Below, piece by piece: positions 54,850 to 64,000 of a DNA stretch of 64,000 bases (position 1 is its first letter; every line of letters begins with the position of its first letter). The notes under the pieces are model-generated. The model was not told the origin of the DNA. It worked only from the letters and a program-made list of their open reading frames with translations, and ran no database searches. The stretch is taken from contig OY804589.1 in NCBI GenBank assembly GCA_963680875.1, forward strand, positions 25,470,353-25,534,352, in the 5' to 3' direction. Made by a program: the position numbers and the translations under genes. The DNA comes from Bathymodiolus brooksi (Eukaryota > Mollusca > Bivalvia > Mytilida > Modiolidae).

Positions 54850-56380
54850 TTTTGTGAGTGACATAGAACAAGGAAAATGTTCAGTGCATTTGCTAAGATC
54901 ATTTTCATTGGTAATTTACTTAGCTCATTGTCCCAAGTTCTACTCCACAATACATCTATTATAAATAGGACTCAATGTAACAAATAGTGAATAAATATCA
55001 TACGTTCACTACACTAGCTAGGTAATTATGGTTCAACTTCCGGTGTTCGTGTATTAACTATAACAACAACTTGTATCTCCTCTCAAGACACAAGCCCATG
55101 GAAATCTAGGTCCTAGACATGCAAAGGTGGGCTCAACTGGTTAACTCAAAAATGTCGTTCGTCACACCGATGGATTAGACTTTTCAACGAAAAAGTTAAA
55201 TACTCGAAGTCTACGTTGATTTCTTAATGAAGGATTATTTTTCTATCCTGGTTCACGAATGATTTTGTTTCAGTTATTTAACTAATTTCAGCTATTTCCT
55301 CTGAAAATTGTGTTCCGAAAGTTGTTGCACACGGTCAGAACAGGTAACAATTACCATTTTCAACGGTAGTGTAGATGATTTCAGCTATTTTTCATTGATT
55401 TCAGTTATTTTATTTTCTAACCATGGTCATCCTTGTGATATATTATTTGAACAGAAACACTATAGCCATACTGTGTCTTAAATGTTGCCCTTTTTGTACA
55501 TATATCTCTGTACAGAATAATGTACGTTTAATTTGTAATACATAGTTTTTATCTCAAGATCATTAAGTATCGGTTTCAGTACATGATTTTCCAGTCGCGT
55601 TATCAAATAGCAATTCATATAGACCTAACATTGAAAAATTTATAATTCAACCATTAGTAATACTTAGAGCATATTAAGATGTAAAACCATTTATTCACCA
55701 ATCAGAGCTTAGAACATAAAGTAGTCCCTTTTCAAGAAAAAAGTTCCTTTCACTTTGTAGTATTGTGAAAACTACTTACTGAATGGAATGGAATTATTAA
55801 AACTGACAATTGAAGTTAAATATATAGGGATTATTTCGAGCCCAAATTTCATGGACTTGTATTTTAATATCTCTATGGAGGATTTGATGCATGACCTATA
55901 AATACTGAATTTTTGGGGGATGACCGAGCTATTTTTAGAGTTGATGTTTTCCGTAGCCTGGCATTTCACTGCAAGATTTTAAACATGCCCTGATATTTTG
56001 ATAGAACGTAGAGGAATCATGTACGTTTCAGAAAATATATGGTCTTGGAAAGGTTAATCTTAAGATAAAATGGCCAGGTAGGCTCGAAAAAACACAAATT
56101 TAGTAGAAAACCTTAAAGAAATTAATTAGTGGTTTCACACCTTAAACTGTTCTTACACAGATAGCACATACAGTGACGTGTACAATACAAATTTCTCATC
56201 AAGATTTTTGTTTTGTTTTAGATATTTATGGAAAATATTACTTTGCACATCATATCTTGTCGTGTTTTACGGTAATAGAGACAGTTATTGGATTTTGATT
56301 TTAACCTTCATGTTTCAGATAAATTAATGGTTAACACCTTTAAGAATTTAATAGCGTACTTTTAACAAAATTTACTATGT
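54850..56380. other. No recognised gene
   Basis: AT-rich. A 65-codon minus-strand ORF at 55772-55969 has no recognisable domain or splice context. Confidence 0.35.
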
Positions 56381-56384
56381 CAGG

Positions 56385-56510
56385 GCCAATATATATATAC
56401 AATATTGGTGTATTGACGGTAAATATAGAATTTATGTGGCGAGGTTTTCCGAGCCACATAAATTCTATATTTAACGTCAATACACCAATATTGTATTTAT
56501 CCTGCAATAA
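56385..56510. repeat. Foldback sequence, ~45-bp arms
   Basis: AATATTGGTGTATTGACGGT..TTTATGTGGC and its inverse GCCACATAAATTCTATATTT..CAATATT surround a GAGGTTTTCCGA centre. One mismatch is visible. It resembles a short MITE. Confidence 0.75.
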
Positions 56511-56590
56511 CATTTGCAAAAAACATGTTATTCAATATAACAAATCCATATTTTGTATCAAATCCCATCGCATATAAAAAGGACATATTA

Positions 56591-59500
56591 CCTCAATTGT
56601 CTAAGTGTGGTTGTATCTCAGTTTTCTAGAGGTGGTCGTTTAGAACCTCATTTTGCTAGAGGTGGTTGTTGATTATCTCAGTTTTCTAGAGGTGGTCGTT
56701 TAGTACCTCAGTTTGCTAGAGGTGGTTGTTGATTATCTCAGTTTTCTAGAGGTGGTCGTTTAGAACCTCAGTTTGCTAGAGGTGGTTGTTGATTATCTCA
56801 GTTTTCTAGAGGTGGTCGTTTAGAACCTCAGTTTGCTAGAGGTTGTCGTTGAGTTTCCCAGCTTTCTAGAGGGGGTTGCTGATTATCTGTTTTCTAGAGG
56901 TGGTCGTTTAGAACCTGTTTGCTAGAGGTGGTTGTTGATTATCTGTTTTCTAGAGGTGGTTGTTGAGTATCTCAGTTTGCTAGAGGTGGTTGTTGATTAT
57001 CTCAGTTTTCTAGAGGTGGTCGTTTAGTACCTCAGTTTGCTAGAGGTGGTTGTTGATTATCTCAATTTTCTAGAGGTGGTCGTTTAGAACCTCAGTTTGC
57101 TAGAGGTTGTCGTTGAGTGTCCCAGCTTTCTAGAGGTGGTTGCTGATTATCTGTTTTCTAGAGGTGGTCGTTTAGAACCTGTTTGCTAGAGGTGGTTGTT
57201 GATTATCTGTTTTCTAGAGGTGGTTGTTGATTATCTCAGTTTTCTAGAGGTGGTTGTTGATTATCTCAGTTTTCTAGAGGTGGTCGTTTAGAACCTCAGT
57301 TTTCTAGAGGTGGTTGTTGATTATCTCAGTTTTCTAGAGGTGGTTGTTGATTATCTCAGTTTTCTAGAGGTGGTTGTTGATTATCTCAGTTTTCTAGAGG
57401 TGATCGTTTAGAACCTCAGTTTGCTAGTCGTGGTTGTTGATTATCTCAGTTTGCTAGAGGTGGTTGCTTAGAACCTCAGTTTGCTAGAGGTAGTCGTTGA
57501 GTATCTGTTTTCTAGAGGTGATTGTTTAGAACCTGTTTGCTAGAGGTGGTTGTTTAGAACCTCATTTTGCTAGAGGTGATTGTTGATTATCTCAGTTTTC
57601 TAGAGGTGGTCGTTTAGTACCTCAGTTTGCTAGAGGTGGTTGTTGATTATCTCAGTTTTCTAGAGGTGGTTGTTGATTATCTCAGTTTTCTAGAGGTGGT
57701 CGTTTAGAACCTCAGTTTTCTAGAGGTGGTTGTTGATTATCTCAGTTTTCTAGAGGTGGTTGTTGATTATCTCAGTTTTCTAGAGGTGGTTGTTGATTAT
57801 CTCAGTTTTCTAGAGGTGATCGTTTAGAACCTCAGTTTGCTAGTCGTGGTTGTTGATTATCTCAGTTTGCTAGAGGTGGTTGCTTAGAACCTCAGTTTGC
57901 TAGAGGTAGTCGTTGAGTATCTGTTTTCTAGAGGTGATTGTTTAGAACCTGTTTGCTAGAGGTGGTTGTTTAGAACCTCATTTTGCTAGAGGTGGTTGTT
58001 GATTATCTCAGTTTTCTAGAGGTGGTCGTTTAGTACCTCAGTTTGCTAGAGGTTGTCGTTGAGTGTCCCAGCTTTCTAGAGGTGGTTGCTGATTATCTGT
58101 TTTCTAGAGGTGGTCGTTTAGAACCTGTTTGCTAGAGGTGGTTGTTGATTATCTGTTTTCTAGAGGTGGTTGTTGATTATCTCAGTTTTCTAGAGGTGGT
58201 TGTTGATTATCTCAGTTTTCTAGAGGTGGTCGTTTAGAACCTCAGTTTTCTAGAGGTGGTTGTTGATTATCTCAGTTTTCTAGAGGTGGTTGTTGATTAT
58301 CTCAGTTTTCTAGAGGTGGTTGTTGATTATCTCAGTTTTCTAGAGGTGATCGTTTAGAACCTCAGTTTGCTAGTCGTGGTTGTTGATTATCTCAGTTTGC
58401 TAGAGGTGGTTGCTTAGAACCTCAGTTTGCTAGAGGTAGTCGTTGAGTATCTGTTTTCTAGAGGTGATTGTTTAGAACCTGTTTGCTAGAGGTGGTTGTT
58501 TAGAACCTCATTTTGCTAGAGGTGATTGTTGATTATCTCAGTTTTCTAGAGGTGGTCGTTTAGTACCTCAGTTTGCTAGAGGTGGTTGTTGATTATCTCA
58601 GTTTTCTAGAGGTGGTTGTTGATTATCTCAGTTTTCTAGAGGTGGTCGTTTAGAACCTCAGTTTTCTAGAGGTGGTTGTTGATTATCTCAGTTTTCTAGA
58701 GGTGGTTGTTGATTATCTCAGTTTTCTAGAGGTGGTTGTTGATTATCTCAGTTTTCTAGAGGTGATCGTTTAGAACCTCAGTTTGCTAGTCGTGGTTGTT
58801 GATTATCTCAGTTTGCTAGAGGTGGTTGCTTAGAACCTCAGTTTGCTAGAGGTAGTCGTTGAGTATCTGTTTTCTAGAGGTGATTGTTTAGAACCTGTTT
58901 GCTAGAGGTGGTTGTTTAGAACCTCATTTTGCTAGAGGTGGTTGTTGATTATCTCAGTTTTCTAGAGGTGGTCGTTTAGTACCTCAGTTTGCTAGAGGTG
59001 ATTGTTGATTATCTCAGTTTTCTAGAGGTGGTTGTTGATTATATCAGTTTTCTAGAGGTGGTCGTTTAGAACCTCAGTTTTCTAGAGGTGGTTGTTGATT
59101 ATCTCAGTTTTCTAGAGGTGGTTGTTGATTATCTCAGTTTTCTAGAGGTGGTTGTTGATTATCTCAGTTTTCTAGAGGTGATCGTTTAGAACCTCAGTTT
59201 GCTAGTCGTGGTTGTTGATTATCTCAGTTTGCTAGAGGTGGTTGCTTAGAACCTCAGTTTGCTAGAGGTAGTCGTTGAGTATCTGTTTTCTAGAGGTGAT
59301 TGTTTAGAACCTGTTTGCTAGAGGTGGTTGTTTAGTACCTCATTTTGCTAGAGGTGGTTGTTGATTATCTCAGTTTTCTAGAGGTGGTCGTTTAGTACCT
59401 CAGTTTGCTAGAGGTGGTTGTTGATTATCTCAGTTTTCTAGAGGTGGTCGTTTAGAACCTCAGTTTGCTAGAGGTTGTCGTTGAGTTTCCCAGCTTTCTA

Positions 59501-60810
59501 GAGGGGGTTGCTGATTATCTGTTTTCTAGAGGTGGTCGTTTAGAACCTGTTTGCTAGAGGTGGTTGTTGATTATCTGTTTTCTAGAGGTGGTTGTTGAGT
59601 ATCTCAGTTTGCTAGAGGTGGTTGTTGATTATCTCAGTTTTCTAGAGGTGGTCGTTTAGTACCTCAGTTTGCTAGAGGTGGTTGTTGATTATCTCAATTT
59701 TCTAGAGGTGGTCGTTTAGAACCTCAGTTTGCTAGAGGTTGTCGTTGAGTGTCCCAGCTTTCTAGAGGTGGTTGCTGATTATCTGTTTTCTAGAGGTGGT
59801 CGTTTAGAACCTGTTTGCTAGAGGTGGTTGTTGATTATCTGTTTTCTAGAGGTGGTTGTTGATTATCTCAGTTTTCTAGAGGTGGTTGTTGATTATCTCA
59901 GTTTTCTAGAGGTGGTCGTTTAGAACCTCAGTTTTCTAGAGGTGGTTGTTGATTATCTCAGTTTTCTAGAGGTGGTTGTTGATTATCTCAGTTTTCTAGA
60001 GGTGGTTGTTGATTATCTCAGTTTTCTAGAGGTGATCGTTTAGAACCTCAGTTTGCTAGTCGTGGTTGTTGATTATCTCAGTTTGCTAGAGGTGGTTGCG
60101 TAGAACCTCAGTTTGCTAGAGGTAGTCGTTGAGTATCTGTTTTCTAGAGGTGATTGTTTAGAACCTGTTTGCTAGAGGTGGTTGTTTAGAACCTCAGTTT
60201 GCTAGAGGTTATCGTTGAGTGTCCCAGCTTTCTAGAGGTGGTTGCTGATTATCTGTTTTCTAGAGGTGGTCGTTTAGAACCTGTTTGCTAGAGGTGGTTG
60301 TTGATTATCTGTTTTCTAGAGGTGGTTGTTGATTATCTCAGTTTTCTAGAGGTGGTTGTTGATTATCTCAGTTTTCTAGAGGTGGTTGTTGATTATCTCA
60401 GTTTTCTAGAGGTGGTTGTTGATTATCTGTTTTCTAGAGGTGGTTGTTGATTATCTCAGTTTTCTAGAGGTGGTTGTTGATTATCTGTTTTCTAGAGGTG
60501 GTTGTTGATTATCTCAGTTTTCTAGAGGTGGTTGCTTAGAACCTCAGTTTGCTAGAGGTAGTCGTTGAGTATCAGTTTTCTAGAGGTGATTGTTTAGAAC
60601 CTCAGTTTGCTAGTCGTGGTTGTTGATTATCTCAGTTTGCTAGAGGTGGTTGCTTAGAACCTCAGTTTGCTAGAGGTAGTCGTTGAGTATCTGTTTTCTA
60701 GAGGTGATTGTTTAGAACCTGTTTGCTAGAGGTGGTTGTTTAGAGCCTCAGTTTGCTAGAGGTTGTCGTTGAGTGTCCCAGTTTTCTAGAGGTGGTTGTT
60801 TAGAACCTCA
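56591..60810. repeat. 30-bp minisatellite with higher-order organisation
   Basis: The base unit is CTCAGTTTTCTAGAGGTGGT then TGTTGATTAT, alternating with a TTTAGAACC-ending form. 28-bp variants have CTG for CTCAG. Private variants reveal higher order. TTGCTAGTCGTGG recurs at 57424, about 57840, 58371, 58791 and 59208, i.e. ~420-bp blocks with one 530-bp interval. The GAGTTTCCCA + GAGGGGGTTG pair occurs only at 56851 and 59483, a 2,632-bp segmental repeat. The basic unit is open on the plus strand, but TAG in the second form and the 28-bp units close all frames. Each unit contains TCTAGA. Confidence 0.95.
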
Positions 60811-61222
60811 GAAATACTGGTCTTCAGACATTAAGCAAAAACAAATAACAAATTGACAATATGTTTTGAATAATTCATACAGTAGACATTTTAATAGCTT
60901 CTTTCTTTGTAATATTGTATAAGCATGGTGTTACAGCAATCACGTTTTCTCTCTTTATTCTCTACTTTATATACTCTATAATGTTATCGTAAAGGAGACA
61001 AAAGTTATACGTTGAATACTTGTATTGTAAACTACTTTGTTCTATAGATTGAATAACAACTGAAAACAAGTCAAGAGTAACGCAATGACGTATGTTCCTT
61101 AACAACGTCCGGGTAACGTCCGTACATTTCTCAACAAATGTTATATATTGACACATTAAGATCACTGAAGACATTTCACGGGCAATTGTTGTGATCATGG
61201 TGCCAATTTCGCCAGGACGCCC
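60811..61222. repeat. 412-bp spacer, copy 1, with 78-codon minus ORF
   Basis: Non-repetitive sequence from GAAATACTGGTCTTCAGACA to CCAGGACGCCC between two blocks of the 30-bp array. The minus-strand ORF 61198-60962 begins MITTIAREMSSVILMCQYIT and ends DNIIEYIK. It is open for about 12 further codons upstream. No domain recognised and no splice sites of note, so coding status is unknown. Confidence 0.85.
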
Positions 61223-62437
61223 TTGTTGATTATCTCAATTTTCTAGAGGTGGTCGTTTAGAACCTCAGTTTGCTAGAGGTTGTCGTTGAGTGTCCCAGCT
61301 TTCTAGAGGTGGTTGCTGATTATCTGTTTTCTAGAGGTGGTCGTTTAGAACCTGTTTGCTAGAGGTGGTTGTTGATTATCTGTTTTCTAGAGGTGGTTGT
61401 TGATTATCTCAGTTTTCTAGAGGTGGTTGTTGATTATCTCAGTTTTCTAGAGGTGGTCGTTTAGAACCTCAGTTTTCTAGAGGTGGTTGTTGATTATCTC
61501 AGTTTTCTAGAGGTGGTTGTTGATTATCTCAGTTTTCTAGAGGTGATCGTTTAGAACCTCAGTTTGCTAGTCGTGGTTGTTGATTATCTCAGTTTGCTAG
61601 AGGTGGTTGCTTAGAACCTCAGTTTGCTAGAGGTAGTCGTTGAGTATCTGTTTTCTAGAGGTGATTGTTTAGAACCTGTTTGCTAGAGGTGGTTGTTTAG
61701 AACCTCAGTTTGCTAGAGGTTATCGTTGAGTGTCCCAGCTTTCTAGAGGTGGTTGCTGATTATCTGTTTTCTAGAGGTGGTCGTTTAGAACCTGTTTGCT
61801 AGAGGTGGTTGTTTAGAACCTCAGTTTGCTAGAGGTTATCGTTGAGTGTCCCAGCTTTCTAGAGGTGGTTGCTGATTATCTGTTTTCTAGAGGTGGTCGT
61901 TTAGAACCTGTTTGCTAGAGGTGGTTGTTGATTATCTGTTTTCTAGAGGTGGTTGTTGATTATCTCAGTTTTCTAGAGGTGGTTGTTGATTATCTCAGTT
62001 TTCTAGAGGTGGTTGTTGATTATCTCAGTTTTCTAGAGGTGGTTGTTGATTATCTGTTTTCTAGAGGTGGTTGTTGATTATCTCAGTTTTCTAGAGGTGG
62101 TTGTTGATTATCTGTTTTCTAGAGGTGGTTGTTGATTATCTCAGTTTTCTAGAGGTGGTTGCTTAGAACCTCAGTTTGCTAGAGGTAGTCGTTGAGTATC
62201 AGTTTTCTAGAGGTGATTGTTTAGAACCTCAGTTTGCTAGTCGTGGTTGTTGATTATCTCAGTTTGCTAGAGGTGGTTGCTTAGAACCTCAGTTTGCTAG
62301 AGGTAGTCGTTGAGTATCTGTTTTCTAGAGGTGATTGTTTAGAACCTGTTTGCTAGAGGTGGTTGTTTAGAGCCTCAGTTTGCTAGAGGTTGTCGTTGAG
62401 TGTCCCAGTTTTCTAGAGGTGGTTGTTTAGAACCTCA
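61223..62437. repeat. 30-bp minisatellite, second block
   Basis: Same units as 56591-60810. Its right half (about 61900-62437) repeats the order of variants found at about 60250-60810. Confidence 0.92.
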
Positions 62438-62849
62438 GAAATACTGGTCTTCAGACATTAAGCAAAAACAAATAACAAATTGACAATATGTTTTGAATAA
62501 TTCATACAGTAGACATTTTAATAGCTTCTTTCTTTGTAATATTGTATAAGCATGGTGTTACAGCAATCACGTTTTCTCTCTTTATTCTCTACTTTATATA
62601 CTCTATAATGTTATCGTAAAGGAGACAAAAGTTATACGTTGAATACTTGTATTGTAAACTACTTTGTTCTATAGATTGAATAACAACTGAAAACAAGTCA
62701 AGAGTAACGCAATGACGTATGTTCCTTAACAACGTCCGGGTAACGTCCGTACATTTCTCAACAAATGTTATATATTGACACATTAAGATCACTGAAGACA
62801 TTTCACGGGCAATTGTTCTGATCATGGTGCCAATTTCGCCAGGACGCCC
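62438..62849. repeat. 412-bp spacer, copy 2
   Basis: Same sequence as 60811-61222, 1,627 bp away. I saw one difference (TTGTTGTG versus TTGTTCTG), which changes residue 3 of the minus ORF from T to R. The ORF is otherwise intact at 62825-62589. Confidence 0.9.
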
Positions 62850-63718
62850 TTGTTGATTATCTCAATTTTCTAGAGGTGGTCGTTTAGAACCTCAGTTTGC
62901 TAGAGGTGGTTGTTGATTATCTCAGTTTTCTAGAGGTGGTTGTTGATTATCTCAGTTTTCTAGAGGTGGTTGTTGATTATCTCAGTTTTCTAGAGGTGAT
63001 CGTTTAGAACCTCAGTTTGCTAGTCGTGGTTGTTGATTATCTCAGTTTGCTAGAGGTGGTTGCGTAGAACCTCAGTTTGCTAGAGGTAGTCGTTGAGTAT
63101 CTGTTTTCTAGAGGTGATTGTTTAGAACCTGTTTGCTAGAGGTGGTTGTTTAGAACCTCAGTTTGCTAGAGGTTATCGTTGAGTGTCCCAGCTTTCTAGA
63201 GGTGGTTGCTGATTATCTGTTTTCTAGAGGTGGTCGTTTAGAACCTGTTTGCTAGAGGTGGTTGTTGATTATCTGTTTTCTAGAGGTGGTTGTTGATTAT
63301 CTCAGTTTTCTAGAGGTGGTTGTTGATTATCTCAGTTTTCTAGAGGTGGTTGTTGATTATCTCAGTTTTCTAGAGGTGGTTGTTGATTATCTGTTTTCTA
63401 GAGGTGGTTGTTGATTATCTCAGTTTTCTAGAGGTGGTTGTTGATTATCTGTTTTCTAGAGGTGGTTGTTGATTATCTCAGTTTTCTAGAGGTGGTTGCT
63501 TAGAACCTCAGTTTGCTAGAGGTAGTCGTTGAGTATCAGTTTTCTAGAGGTGATTGTTTAGAACCTCAGTTTGCTAGTCGTGGTTGTTGATTATCTCAGT
63601 TTGCTAGAGGTGGTTGCTTAGAACCTCAGTTTGCTAGAGGTGGTTGTTTAGAGCCTCAGTTTGCTAGAGGTTGTCGTTGAGTGTCCCAGTTTTCTAGAGG
63701 TGGTTGTTTAGAACCTCA
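62850..63718. repeat. 30-bp minisatellite, third block
   Basis: Shorter than the previous block: spacer-to-spacer distance is 1,281 bp rather than 1,627 bp. Variant order is largely the same, so whole units were lost or gained. Confidence 0.92.
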
Positions 63719-64000
63719 GAAATACTGGTCTTCAGACATTAAGCAAAAACAAATAACAAATTGACAATATGTTTTGAATAATTCATACAGTAGACATTTT
63801 AATAGCTTCTTTCTTTGTAATATTGTATAAGCATGGTGTTACAGCAATCACGTTTTCTCTCTTTATTCTCTACTTTATATACTCTATAATGTTATCGTAA
63901 AGGAGACAAAAGTTATACGTTGAATACTTGTATTGTAAACTACTTTGTTCTATAGATTGAATAACAACTGAAAACAAGTCAAGAGTAACGCAATGACGTA
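63719..64000. repeat. 412-bp spacer, copy 3, cut by window end
   Basis: Begins GAAATACTGGTCTTCAGACA and follows copies 1 and 2 through the last base of the window. The array evidently continues beyond it. Confidence 0.9.

Noticed and set aside
56591..63718. CRISPR-like array
   Set aside because: Units are contiguous 28-30-bp tandem repeats with no unique spacers, and the setting is a eukaryotic genome.

Overview
The window looks like animal nuclear DNA from a lophotrochozoan, most likely a bivalve mollusc. It is AT-rich, with short exons bounded by GT..AG introns, many tRNA-derived SINEs, fragments of Penelope-like and other non-LTR retroelements, numerous TIR/foldback elements and large minisatellites. 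The mollusc assignment rests on my recollection of the repeat families, not on a search. Nothing suggests a prokaryote, plasmid or CRISPR locus. SINE-A to SINE-D and 'element E' are names I use here for families seen in several copies.

Two host genes can be assembled, both on the minus strand, plus the first exon of a third. (1) An ankyrin-repeat gene: exon 1 (20266-20668) splices in phase to exon 2 (845-943, exactly one 33-residue repeat) across a 19.3 kb intron, and continues beyond the left edge. (2) A complete four-exon Ly6/uPAR-type three-finger gene of 142 codons (43429-43477, 40013-40132, 39224-39402, 31574-31654) with signal peptide, 12 cysteines, a CC-x4-CN end and a hydrophobic C-terminal tail typical of GPI anchoring. 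(3) A short plus-strand exon (43664-43721) starts head-to-head with the Ly6 gene; the two ATGs lie 186 bp apart.

Layout. 1-20265 is ankyrin intron filled with repeats, including a 5.58 kb element (2647-8228) bounded by inverted repeats and a 10-bp target duplication. It carries a FLYWCH zinc-finger exon, a dead Penelope-like fragment and a 2.2 kb minisatellite. 20.7-31.5 kb is a repeat-rich interval with a triplicated MITE, nested SINEs and a foldback element with a 9-bp target duplication. 31.5-43.5 kb is the Ly6 gene, whose introns hold a 36-bp coding-like minisatellite, nested hAT-like elements and a 1.2 kb element with an 8-bp target duplication. 43.7-56.5 kb holds SINEs, a 55-bp minisatellite abutting a Penelope-like reverse transcriptase fragment, and a decayed LINE. 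56.6 kb to the end is a 30-bp minisatellite with higher-order structure, interrupted by three near-identical copies of a ~412-bp spacer.

The most unusual items are the FLYWCH-bearing MULE-like composite, the repeated hammerhead-like motif at Penelope-type 3' ends (once as a perfect 142-bp-arm inverted repeat), the adjacency of two minisatellites to Penelope 3' tails, and the higher-order 30-bp array with an ORF-bearing spacer.
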